Position numbers and translations under genes: made by a program
Shown here: piece by piece, positions 17,252 to 27,096 of the stretch
Numbering within the stretch: the stretch's first letter is position 1
How the letters are laid out: every line of letters starts with the position of its first letter
Source: DASUPK01 sp963804595
Lineage (GTDB): Bacteria; Actinomycetota; Thermoleophilia; Solirubrobacterales; 70-9
Direction of reading: 5' to 3'
DNA length: 64,000 nt
Assembly: GCA_963804595.1 (NCBI GenBank)
Contig: CAWDQZ010000023.1
Coordinates: forward strand, 1 to 64,000
Notes under the pieces: model-generated
Told to the model about the DNA's origin: nothing
Databases searched by the model: none
What the model saw: the letters and a program-made list of their open reading frames with translations, nothing else

Positions 17252-19742
17252 CCGTGAGGAGCGAGGCCAGCGCGAGCGCCTCGGCATGGCCGAACTCGAT
17301 CCCGCCATCGTCCATCGCCTCCAGACGCTTGGAGAGCGGCTTGCGGAGCTTGCGGTGGATCGTGAAGCTGTCCGGCACCCGCAGCAGCTCCTCGTTCAGC
17401 TTGCGGAGCTCGTCTTCCGGGACGGCGGTGTCGACGCTCGGGCTGCGGGTGCGGTCGAGCTCCGAGGTGCCCGTCTGAGTCGGGTCCGCGTACTCGCCCG
17501 ACTCGATCTTCTGGCGGAGATCGTCGTGCGCCGTCTTCAGCGACCTCTGCCGCTCCTCGTTGCGCTCCTGGACCTCGTCCGGAGTGACGATCCCCTGCTT
17601 GACGAGCTCCTCGGCATAGAGCTGCGACACCGGCGCGTGCTCCTTGATCTTCTGCGCCATCAGCGGCTGGGTGTAGGCCGGCTCGTCCGTCTCGTTGTGG
17701 CCGAAGCGGCGGTAGCCGATCAGGTCGATGACGACGTCCCGGCCCCAGCGCTCGCGGTAGGCCATCGCCAGCCGGGCGGCGGCGAGACAGGCCTCCGGGT
17801 CGTCGGCGTTCACGTGGACGATCGGGACATTGAAGCCCTTCGCCATGTCCGCGGCGTACGGGGTGGAGCGCCCCTCCTCGGGATCGGTCGTGAACCCGAT
17901 CTGGTTGTTCTGGATGATGTGGACGGTGCCGCCGGTCGCGTAGCCCTTCAGCGACTGGAGGTTGAGCGTCTCGGCCACGACGCCTTGCGCCGGGAAGGCG
18001 GCGTCGCCGTGGAGCAGCACCGGGACCGCGGCCATCGGGTCGTGCTCGAGCCGACCGTCCTTGCGGGTCGTCTGGGACGCGCGGGCGGCGCCGGTGACCA
18101 CCGGGTCGACGTACTCGAGGTGACTCGGGTTCGGGTAGAGCCGCACGCCGATCTCCGAGCCGTCCTTCGCCTCGTAGACGCCGCTGTGGCCGTAGTGGTA
18201 CTTGACGTCCCCGGTGCCCCCTGTCGGGATCGCGGCGAGCGACTTGACGGCCTCGATCGCCTTCGCGCCCTCGAACTCGGCGAGGATCGCCTCGATCGGC
18301 CGACCGATGTTGTGCGCCAGGACGCTGAGGCGGCCGCGGTGGGCCATCCCGATGACCACATCGTGGGCGCCCTCCGTGTGGGCCATCTCAAAGACCTCGT
18401 TGAGCATCGGGACCACCGTGTCGAGGCCCTCGATCGAGAACATCTTCTGGCCTAGATAGGCCTTCTCGAGATAGCGCTCGAAGCCGAAGATCTGGACCAG
18501 CTGGTTGAGCAGCAGGTGCTTCTCGTCCGGATCGAGCGGCTTCCGGTGCCAGCCGGTCTCGATCATGTCCCGCAGCCACATGCGCTGCTGGTGCGAGGAG
18601 AGGTGCTCGATCTGGTACGCGATCGTCCCGCAATAGGCCTCCCGCATCCGCGGCAGTGCCTCGAGCAGCGTCTCGCCCTCGACCCCGATTCGGAGGATCT
18701 CCGCCGGGATCTGAGACATCAGCTCCGGGGTCAGGTTGACGTTCTCGGGCTGGAGCGCCGGGTCGCCCTTCGGCTGGGAGCCGAGCGGGTCGAGCCGAGC
18801 GGCGAGGTGGCCGTGGGTCCGGTACGCCTTGAGCAGCGAGGTCGCCGCCTGGACGGCCTGCAGGAGCTCGTGGTCCGGCTTGGGGCCGGTTGGCCCGCTC
18901 ACTCCCGGAGCCCCCGGTGCGGCCAGCGGCGGCGCCGAGGCCGAGGCGGGGTGCGCGGCGGCGATCGGGCCCGGGTCGATGCCGAGGTCGTTCGCCACCG
19001 ACTCGTAGAACTCGTCCTCGTCCTGAAGCAGCTCCTCGATCCGGCGCAGGAAGGACCCCGACTCCGCCCCTTGGATCACGCGGTGGTCATAGGTCGAAGT
19101 CATCGTCATGACCTTCGAGACGCCGAGCGCCTTGATCTTCTCGGTCGGCGCGTGGCGCCACTCGACGGGATAGGCGAGTGAGCCGGCGGCGACGATCGTG
19201 CCCTGGCCGCCCATCAGGCGCGGCACCGAGGCCACAGTCCCCAGGCCGCCGGGGTTGGTCAGGCTGACGTTGGTCCCCTGGAAGTCGTCCGCGCTGAGCT
19301 TGTTCTCCCGCGTCTTGGTGATCAGCTCCTCGTAGTAGGAATGGAAGCCGGAGAAGTCGAGCTGGTCCGCCCCCTTGATGCAGGGGACGAGCAGCGAGCG
19401 CTGGCCCCTGCGCTCGACGTCCACGGCGATGCCGAGGTTGATGCTCCCGGGCTCCACGACCGTCGGCTTGCCGTCTGCCTCCTCGTAGTGGCGGGCCATC
19501 ACGGGCCACTCCTGCGCGGCCTTGACGATCGCCCAGGCGATCAGGTGGGTGAAGCTCACCTTCATGCCGCGCTCCTTGAGCACCGCGTTCAGCGCCTTGC
19601 GCTTGGCGTCGAGCGTGTCGACTGCGAGCTCGCGGAACGAGGTCGCCGTCGGGATCGAGCGGCTCTCGTTCATCGCCCTCGCAAGGCTGGCGGCGGGCCC
19701 GCGGAGCGGCTTCGTCTCTCCTTCCACCGCGGCTGCGCCGCC
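17172..19742 (-). CDS. kgd: 2-oxoglutarate dehydrogenase Kgd, segment 2: E2 catalytic domain and E1 ThDP domain
   Basis: This frame carries the dihydrolipoyl succinyltransferase core, from SRSIPTATSFRELAV with KVSFTHLIAWAIVKA to the catalytic His in TSTYDHRVIQGAESG. After a Pro/Ala linker comes E1, with RTHGHLAARLDPLGS, MAHRGRLSVLAHNIGRP, HYGHSGVYE and the ThDP-binding GDAAFPAQGVVAETLN. E2-E1 fusion in one chain is the known mycobacterial/corynebacterial arrangement. The frame is entered near 19742 from segment 1. The first in-frame ATG is 19673, inside the E2 core, so independent initiation would truncate it. The frame runs out at 17172 with non-homologous sequence after SLLTDG. Confidence 0.87.
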   Translation of the reverse strand, partial: GGAAAVEGETKPLRGPAASLARAMNESRSIPTATSFRELAVDTLDAKRKALNAVLKERGMKVSFTHLIAWAIVKAAQEWPVMARHYEEADGKPTVVEPGSINLGIAVDVERRGQRSLLVPCIKGADQLDFSGFHSYYEELITKTRENKLSADDFQGTNVSLTNPGGLGTVASVPRLMGGQGTIVAAGSLAYPVEWRHAPTEKIKALGVSKVMTMTSTYDHRVIQGAESGSFLRRIEELLQDEDEFYESVANDLGIDPGPIAAAHPASASAPPLAAPGAPGVSGPTGPKPDHELLQAVQAATSLLKAYRTHGHLAARLDPLGSQPKGDPALQPENVNLTPELMSQIPAEILRIGVEGETLLEALPRMREAYCGTIAYQIEHLSSHQQRMWLRDMIETGWHRKPLDPDEKHLLLNQLVQIFGFERYLEKAYLGQKMFSIEGLDTVVPMLNEVFEMAHTEGAHDVVIGMAHRGRLSVLAHNIGRPIEAILAEFEGAKAIEAVKSLAAIPTGGTGDVKYHYGHSGVYEAKDGSEIGVRLYPNPSHLEYVDPVVTGAARASQTTRKDGRLEHDPMAAVPVLLHGDAAFPAQGVVAETLNLQSLKGYATGGTVHIIQNNQIGFTTDPEEGRSTPYAADMAKGFNVPIVHVNADDPEACLAAARLAMAYRERWGRDVVIDLIGYRRFGHNETDEPAYTQPLMAQKIKEHAPVSQLYAEELVKQGIVTPDEVQERNEERQRSLKTAHDDLRQKIESGEYADPTQTGTSELDRTRSPSVDTAVPEDELRKLNEELLRVPDSFTIHRKLRKPLSKRLEAMDDGGIEFGHAEALALASLLTDGSPRPDDRSGHGTRHLLPPPPRPPR

Positions 19743-20623
19743 ACGCCGTTGCCTCCTCCATTGAGGACATCGGCCTTCGTGATCTTGCCTCCGGCTCCGG
19801 TTCCCTTGACGCTCTTCAGATCGACGCCGTTCGCCTGCGCAGCGCGGCGGGCAACTGGAGTGGCTTTCGCGCCATCGCCTGACTCCGTGGAGGTCGCGGG
19901 CTCCGCGACGGCCTCGGTATCGGCGGGCACGGCGGTGGAGCCCGACGGCGCGTCGCCCTTCGTCATCTCGGCGAGGGGCTTGCCGACCTCGACCGTCTCG
20001 TCGGGACCGACCAGGATCTTGGTGATCGTGCCGGAGGCGGGGGCCGGGACCTCGGCATCCACCTTGTCGGTGGAGACCTCGACGACGGTGTCGCCCTCGG
20101 CGATCTGGTCGCCCTCGGAGACGTGCCACTCGAGGACCGTGCCCTCGGTCACCGACTCTCCCATCTCGGGCATGACGATCTCGAGGCCGCCGCCCTCCAG
20201 CGTCTTCCCGGCCGAGACCGACGCGTCGTCGGTGGTCGCCTTCTCGCCGCCGTCGGAGCTGGGCTCTTCGGCGGCCGCAGTGGCCACGCCGTTCGACTCC
20301 GCCTCGGGGTTGGCGCCCTCGTTCTCGGTGTCAGTCTCCTCGGCGGACGCCTCGGACTGCTCGGGCGGGCCGCCATTCGGATCGATCTCGGCGAGCGGCT
20401 TGCCGACGTCGATCTCCTCGTCGACCTGGACCATGATCTTTGTGACGGTGCCGGAGGCGGGGGCGGGCACCTCGGCGTCGACTTTGTCGGTCGAGACCTC
20501 CACCATCGTCTGCCCTTCCTCGACCGAATCCCCCTCCGAGACATGCCATTCGAGCACGGTGCCCTCGGTCACCGATTCACCCATCTCGGGCATCAGAAGC
20601 TGGACCGTCTGCTTAGTGGCCAT
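19670..20623 (-). CDS. kgd: 2-oxoglutarate dehydrogenase Kgd, segment 1: two lipoyl domains and E1/E3-binding domain
   Basis: Starts at ATG 20623 with two near-identical lipoyl domains (about 1-80 and 145-225). Each has the lipoylation site VSTDKVDAEVPAPASGT, where the central Lys carries lipoate, joined by acidic/alanine linkers. A peripheral subunit-binding domain follows (TPVARRAAQANGVDLKSVKG through GKITKADVLN, about 265-300). After GGGNGVAA the frame turns into unlike sequence, while the next frame continues AAAVEGETKPLRGP into the E2 core. One missing base in the GCGGCGCAGCCGCGG tract (about 19738) would rejoin them. Lipoyl and PSBD domains are not part of the mycobacterial Kgd polypeptide, so this fusion is unusual. 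Confidence 0.87.
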   Translation of the reverse strand: MATKQTVQLLMPEMGESVTEGTVLEWHVSEGDSVEEGQTMVEVSTDKVDAEVPAPASGTVTKIMVQVDEEIDVGKPLAEIDPNGGPPEQSEASAEETDTENEGANPEAESNGVATAAAEEPSSDGGEKATTDDASVSAGKTLEGGGLEIVMPEMGESVTEGTVLEWHVSEGDQIAEGDTVVEVSTDKVDAEVPAPASGTITKILVGPDETVEVGKPLAEMTKGDAPSGSTAVPADTEAVAEPATSTESGDGAKATPVARRAAQANGVDLKSVKGTGAGGKITKADVLNGGGNGVAAQPRWKERRSRSAGPPPALRGR

Positions 20624-20674
20624 TCCCCTTAGTAACTGTATGACGTTCCCTGAGGCTGCTTCGCAGGAACGCTC

Positions 20675-20956
20675 TTACCCGATCCGGGCGATGAGATCGA
20701 CGGCGGGCCAGCCCTGCTCGCGGAGGAATTCCCGGGTCGGCGCGGTCGTCTCGCAGAAGGCGCATGCGATCTCATCGGAGAACCCGACCGGCGCGGCGAT
20801 CGCGATCGGCATGTCGCACGCCGGGCAGGCGAGCGAGCGGCTCCCGAGCCAGGCCGCTTTCTCGGCCGGCCGGAGCTCGACGCGCCCGGCCGCGGCGCTC
20901 AGGCGCTCGTCGCGCTCTGCGCCGGGGTTGCTCGCCGGGTCGTAGAAGATCCCCAC
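20675..20956 (-). CDS. Small zinc-ribbon-containing protein (hypothetical)
   Basis: 93 residues from GTG 20956. A TTG at 20989 would give 104. The middle holds two CxxC pairs, LACPACDMPIAIAAP and EIACAFCETTAP, 21 residues apart, which fits a zinc ribbon. The flanks are charged and Trp-containing (EKAAWLGSRS, LREQGWPAVDL). No family name is recognised. It sits between the divergent FAR-like gene and the kgd locus with no clear ribosome site. A redox or metal-binding accessory role is possible but unsupported. Confidence 0.6.
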   Translation of the reverse strand: MGIFYDPASNPGAERDERLSAAAGRVELRPAEKAAWLGSRSLACPACDMPIAIAAPVGFSDEIACAFCETTAPTREFLREQGWPAVDLIARIG

Positions 20957-21059
20957 GCGATGATTATTGCGCTCGCAGCCCCTGGGCAAAACCCCCGAGC
21001 GGCTCAGGCCGCGTGCGGTGTAAGTTCCGCTCTGAGCGTGGAACGTTGGGAGAGGTGAG

Positions 21060-23081
<2,022 letters not shown>

Positions 23082-23085
23082 AGCG

Positions 23086-24765
23086 GTGGCCACCGCGCAA
23101 CGCCGGCTGAAGCACTGGGGCTGGGGCTACGAGGACCAGCAGCCCGCGAAGGAGGAGATCGAGCAAATCGCCAGGGCGGTGACCGACCGCCTCGGCTTCG
23201 AGATCGATGAGATCGAGGAGCCGGTCTCCCTCGACGCGGTCGAGCTCCGCGAGCCTCGGCTCAGGGCTCCCAAGCGGTTCGCGCAGATCTTCTCCGACGA
23301 CCGCTACGACCGGCTCTCCCACGCCCTCGGCAAGGCCTACCGGGACATCGTCCGCGGCTTCCGGGGGGAGTTCCCCAATCCGCCCGACCTGGTGGCCTAC
23401 CCGGAGTCGGCTGAGGACGTCGACCTGGTCCTCAACTACTGCGCCGACGAGAAGGCGGCGGCGATCCCGTACGGCGGGGGTACGAGCGTCGTGGGCGGAG
23501 TGGAGCCCAGGGGCTTGGATGACTACAAGGGCGTCGTCTCGATCGACATGCGGCGCATGGACCGGGTCCTGGAGGTGGACCCGATCTCGATGGCCGCGAG
23601 GATCCAGGCCGGTGCGACCGGGCCGCGCCTCGAGGAGCAGCTCCGGGAGCACGGGCTGACGCTCCGCCACTTTCCCCAGTCGTTCGAGTACTCGACGCTG
23701 GGCGGCTGGATCGCCACCCGTGCCGGGGGGCACTTCGCCACGCTCTACACGCACATCGACGACCTCGTCGAGTCGATCCACGCAGTGAGCCTCGACGGGG
23801 AGTGGGAGAGCCGGCGGCTTCCCGGGTCGGGGGCCGGCCCGAGCCCCGACCGGATGCTGCTCGGCTCGGAGGGCATCCTGGCGGTGATCGTCGACGCCTG
23901 GGTGCGGGTCCGGGAGCGGCCCACCGAGAAGGTCTCCGCCGCGGTCGCCTTCGACGACTTTGCCTCGGGGGCCGAGGCGGTCCGGGAGATCTCCCAGGCC
24001 GGCCTCTATCCGTCGAACTGTCGGCTGCTCGATGCGGTCGAGTCGGAGACCTCCTCCGCCGGTCCGCCCGGCAAGGCGATCCTCGTGCTCGGCTTCGAGT
24101 CGGCCCACCACCCGGTCGAGGACGCGCTCGCGCTGGCGATCGAAGCCGCCGCCGGTCACGGGGGCGAGCCCGGCGAGGTCAAGCTGCAGACGGCCGACCA
24201 GCCTGGTGCGCAGGCGCGCCGCGAGGCCCCCGCGCCGTCCGCTCCCGGCGACGACCCGGTCAACGCCTGGCGCCACGCCTTCCTCTTCGCTCCTTACCTG
24301 CGGGACTCACTGGTCGCCTGCGGGGTCCTGTCCGACACCTTCGAGACGGCGATCACCTGGGACCGGTTCCCCGACTTCCACGCCGAGGTGACCGACACTG
24401 CGATCAAGGCCGTTGCCGAGGCCACCGGTGGGCCCTCGGAGGGGCCGGGGTCGCCGCGGATCAGCTGCCGCTTCACCCACGTCTACCCCGACGGCCCGGC
24501 GCCGTACTACACGGTGCTCGCCCGGGCCCGGCGGGGCGACGAGGTCGCTCAGTGGGACGAGATCAAGGCGGCGGTCTCCGATGCCGTGATCGACGCCGGC
24601 GGGACGATCACGCACCACCACGCCGTCGGCCGGGACCACCGCCCCTGGTATGACCGCCAGCGGCCCGATCCGTTCGCCGATGCGGTGCGGGGTGCCAAGC
24701 GGGCGGTCGACCCGACCGCCGTGCTCAACCCAGGGGTCCTGATAGATCCGGCTCGCGACGAATAA
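23086..24765 (+). CDS. FAD-binding oxidoreductase, alkyldihydroxyacetone-phosphate synthase-like
   Basis: 559-residue VAO-type flavoprotein. The PP-loop for FAD reads IPYGGGTSVVGGVEP (about 125-140) and LGGWIATRAGGHFATLYTHI (about 205) is also present. Near the C-terminus the histidine cluster ITHHHAVGRDHRPWY matches the HHH active-site motif of alkyl-DHAP synthase, which swaps the acyl group of acyl-DHAP for a fatty alcohol to make the ether bond. The C-terminal ADPTAVLNPGVL-like end is typical of the superfamily. GTG start, four bases after the acyl reductase, so co-transcribed. A relative acting on other hydroxy acids cannot be excluded. Confidence 0.85.
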   Translation: MATAQRRLKHWGWGYEDQQPAKEEIEQIARAVTDRLGFEIDEIEEPVSLDAVELREPRLRAPKRFAQIFSDDRYDRLSHALGKAYRDIVRGFRGEFPNPPDLVAYPESAEDVDLVLNYCADEKAAAIPYGGGTSVVGGVEPRGLDDYKGVVSIDMRRMDRVLEVDPISMAARIQAGATGPRLEEQLREHGLTLRHFPQSFEYSTLGGWIATRAGGHFATLYTHIDDLVESIHAVSLDGEWESRRLPGSGAGPSPDRMLLGSEGILAVIVDAWVRVRERPTEKVSAAVAFDDFASGAEAVREISQAGLYPSNCRLLDAVESETSSAGPPGKAILVLGFESAHHPVEDALALAIEAAAGHGGEPGEVKLQTADQPGAQARREAPAPSAPGDDPVNAWRHAFLFAPYLRDSLVACGVLSDTFETAITWDRFPDFHAEVTDTAIKAVAEATGGPSEGPGSPRISCRFTHVYPDGPAPYYTVLARARRGDEVAQWDEIKAAVSDAVIDAGGTITHHHAVGRDHRPWYDRQRPDPFADAVRGAKRAVDPTAVLNPGVLIDPARDE

Positions 24766-24809
24766 AAGCGTTCCCGCGGTCTGATTCCGGTCACTACCCT
24801 TCCGAATCC

Positions 24810-25763
24810 ATGGCCGGTCCCCTGACCAGGGAAAGGCCCGAGACGCAGGCACCCGAAGCGGCTGCCGACGTCCCGGCCCCCACGCCCCGCCGCGGCACTT
24901 TGCGCGCGGTGATCGTCGCCCTGCGTCCGCAGGAGTGGGTCAAGAACCTCCTCGTCTTCGCCGGGCTCCTGTTCTCGGCGAAGTTCAGGGACTTCGACGC
25001 GGTGGTCGACGCGACGATCACCTTCGCCGCGTTCTGCATGGTCGCCTCGGCCGGCTATCTCGTCAACGACGCGCACGACGTCAACGAGGATCGTCAGCAC
25101 CCGACGAAGCGCTTCCGGCCCATCGCCGCAGGGGAGCTCGCCATCCCCACTGCGATCGGGCTCGCGATCGTGCTGGCCGTCGCGGCGCTCGCCGGCTCGG
25201 CGATTCTCGAGGGCCTCGAGGTCGGCGGCCTCGTCCTGGCCTACGGAGTCGGCACGACGCTCTACTCCTACGTGCTCAAGCACGAGGTGATCCTCGACGT
25301 GATGACGATCTCCGGCCTGTTCGTGCTCCGGGTGCTGGCCGGTGCGGTGGCCGTGGGCGCCGATGCGTCCGCCTTCTTGCTCCTCTGTACTGGCATGGTC
25401 GCCCTGTTCCTGGGATTCACGAAGCGCCGTCAGGAGGCCACCTCAGAGCTGCACGCGGGAACGAAGAGCCGTCCGGTGCTCGAGCACTACTCCATCCCGT
25501 TCCTCGACCAGATGGTCGCGATGGTCACCGCCGCGACGGTGATGAGCTACGCGATCTACGCGGTCAACTCGCCTCTGATCGGCTCGAAGATGCTGGCCAC
25601 CCTGCCGCCGGTCCTCTACGGCATCTTCCGGTACCTCTACCTGATCTACGACCGCAAGGACACGCGCTCAACGGACTCCATCCTGCTCGAGGACTACGGG
25701 ATGATCGGCGCCGGCGTCACCTGGGTGGCGAGCGTCGTCATCCTGCTCGCGATTTACCACTGA
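24810..25763 (+). CDS. UbiA-family prenyltransferase, decaprenyl-phosphate phosphoribosyltransferase-like
   Basis: 317-residue polytopic membrane protein. After a proline-rich cytoplasmic tail (1-28) come about eight to nine helices. The first Asp-rich motif is NDAHDVNEDRQHPTKRFRP (about 91-109). The opening RPQEWVKNLLVFAGLLF is characteristic of the DPPR-synthase branch (Rv3806c-like), which transfers phosphoribose from PRPP to polyprenyl phosphate for cell-wall arabinose or related sugars. Other UbiA substrates remain possible. The -10 box TACCCT lies nine bases before ATG, so any leader would be about three bases. Confidence 0.85.
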   Translation: MAGPLTRERPETQAPEAAADVPAPTPRRGTLRAVIVALRPQEWVKNLLVFAGLLFSAKFRDFDAVVDATITFAAFCMVASAGYLVNDAHDVNEDRQHPTKRFRPIAAGELAIPTAIGLAIVLAVAALAGSAILEGLEVGGLVLAYGVGTTLYSYVLKHEVILDVMTISGLFVLRVLAGAVAVGADASAFLLLCTGMVALFLGFTKRRQEATSELHAGTKSRPVLEHYSIPFLDQMVAMVTAATVMSYAIYAVNSPLIGSKMLATLPPVLYGIFRYLYLIYDRKDTRSTDSILLEDYGMIGAGVTWVASVVILLAIYH

Positions 25764-26544
25764 GCTCCGCGAGGCGGGCGGCGCTCGTCTCGTCCATCGG
25801 CAGGAACGTCTCGATCGCAAGGTTTGCCGCGGTCACTTCCAGCGGAGCCCCGAGCGTCGCGATCACGGTGAAGAGGCGGACGTCGCCCAGGCGGGTCTGC
25901 AGCTCGAGTGAGACGACAGGCTGGGTGGCCGGCGAGCCCGGTGGTTGTTCCGGAAGGTAGGACTCGACCTCCTCGAGCAGCTCGCCGAGCGCCTCGTCGC
26001 CGTCCTCGCGGCTCCTCCGCCTGAGCTTGTGGATGAGCGGCGCGTTGCAGGCGGCGGTCATCGACGAGATCCGCGGCAGCCCACCCGGGTGGACCCCGAG
26101 GCGGAGCATGTTGATCGGCGGCTCGAGCAGTGCCGGATCGACCCCGCCCCAGAGCAGCGCGGCGGCGCGATTAGACTCGATCAGGTTCCAGAGGCCGTCG
26201 ACGATCAGGGCCGGGTTCGGCTCGTGAGCTTCGAGGAGGCGCGTGAGCGATTCGCGGAGCGGCTGCATCACCTCACCGTCGTAGGGCTGCTCCAGGTAGG
26301 GCGGCGCGAAGCCACCCGCGAGCAGGAGCCGGTTCCGCTCGGCGATGGGCAGGTCGAGATGCTGGGCGAGATGAATGAGGAGCTGGCGGCTCGGCTGCGA
26401 GCGCCCGGTCTCCACGAAGCTCAGGTGCTTGGTGGAGACGTTCGCGTCGAGAGCCAGCTCGAGCTGCGTAAGGCCGCGTCGGCTGCGCCAAAAGCGGACC
26501 AGCTCGCCGGCGGTGCGGGGCTCCTGCTCGGTCTGCACGACCAC
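25738..26544 (-). CDS. XRE-family regulator with MmyB-like ligand-binding domain
   Basis: 268 residues from GTG 26544. A helix-turn-helix (about 6-60: WRSRRGLTQLELALDANVST, then HLSFVETGRSQPS) is followed by the MmyB-type domain with LLLAGGFAPPY, NPALIVDGLWNLIESN and LRLGVHPGGLPR. In this family the domain is PAS-like and binds small hydrophobic ligands. The longer frame to 26646 is unlike the family. The promoter TAACGT-N7-GTG is near-leaderless. The gene is divergent from a SnoaL-like gene, a common pairing for this regulator type, and its 3' end overlaps the UbiA gene by 26 bases. Confidence 0.85.
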   Translation of the reverse strand: MVVQTEQEPRTAGELVRFWRSRRGLTQLELALDANVSTKHLSFVETGRSQPSRQLLIHLAQHLDLPIAERNRLLLAGGFAPPYLEQPYDGEVMQPLRESLTRLLEAHEPNPALIVDGLWNLIESNRAAALLWGGVDPALLEPPINMLRLGVHPGGLPRISSMTAACNAPLIHKLRRRSREDGDEALGELLEEVESYLPEQPPGSPATQPVVSLELQTRLGDVRLFTVIATLGAPLEVTAANLAIETFLPMDETSAARLAELSGKSRAG

Positions 26545-26638
26545 TCGGCCAACGTTACATAGGAGGTAATCGACTCCCTCCCTCCTCTGCGCGACCTTGT
26601 GATCGGCATCCGATTGAGCAAATCGAGGAGGTTCGGAA

Positions 26639-27055
26639 ATGAGCAATGCAGTCGAGTTGGCGGATCGCTACGTCGCCCTCTGGAACGAGCCCGACCCGCA
26701 GCGCCGGCGCCAGATCGTCGAGGAGCTGTGGACTGAGAACGGCTCCCACATCCTCGCGCCGCCTGAGGAGATCCGCGAGGTGGCGGAGCGTCCGGGACTG
26801 GGGCTGACTGCGATCCTTGAGGCACGGGGATACGGCGAGATCCAGGCCCGCGCTACCACTGCCTATGAGCACTGGGTCGGGTCCGAGGGGCTCCGCTTCC
26901 GTTGCAGGGACGATGCCGAGCGCCTTCACGACGTCGTCAAGTTCCATTGGGAGGCGGTCTCCCAGGAGGGTGAGGTGATGGCCGTCGGTCTCAATTTCCT
27001 AGCGCTCACGGAGGACGGTCGCATCCGGCGCGACTACACGTTCGTGGTCGGGTGA
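26639..27055 (+). CDS. SnoaL-like / NTF2-fold protein
   Basis: 138-residue protein with the NTF2-like opening VELADRYVALWNEPDPQRRR and WTENGSHILAPPEEIREV, then a beta-sheet ending RIRRDYTFVVG. Such folds hold a hydrophobic pocket and serve as small-molecule-binding proteins, isomerases or cyclases. No catalytic residues can be assigned here. It has a good ribosome site (GAGGAGG, eight bases before ATG) and stands divergently opposite the MmyB-like regulator, its likely controller. Confidence 0.8.
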   Translation: MSNAVELADRYVALWNEPDPQRRRQIVEELWTENGSHILAPPEEIREVAERPGLGLTAILEARGYGEIQARATTAYEHWVGSEGLRFRCRDDAERLHDVVKFHWEAVSQEGEVMAVGLNFLALTEDGRIRRDYTFVVG

Positions 27056-27059
27056 GCCG

Positions 27060-27083
27060 CTGACTGGCCAGTCGGCCAGTCAG
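27060..27083. promoter_or_regulatory. Perfect palindromic operator over the FadE-pair promoter
   Basis: CTGACTGGCC, four bases, GGCCAGTCAG: a perfect 10-bp inverted repeat ending one base before the -10 box and covering the whole -35 region. This suits repression by a TetR-type dimer, though no TetR gene is nearby. Confidence 0.65.
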
Positions 27084-27084
27084 A

Positions 27085-27090
27085 TAGGCT
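27085..27090 (+). promoter_or_regulatory. Leaderless promoter of the FadE pair
   Basis: TAGGCT, six bases (GACGCC), then GTG at 27097, directly downstream of the palindrome. Confidence 0.6.
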
Positions 27091-27096
27091 GACGCC

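Noticed and set aside
20630..20675. GTTCC/GGAAC bulged inverted repeat upstream of kgd as an operator
   Set aside because: The stem is imperfect and might equally be a leader or terminator hairpin. There is no second copy to support it.
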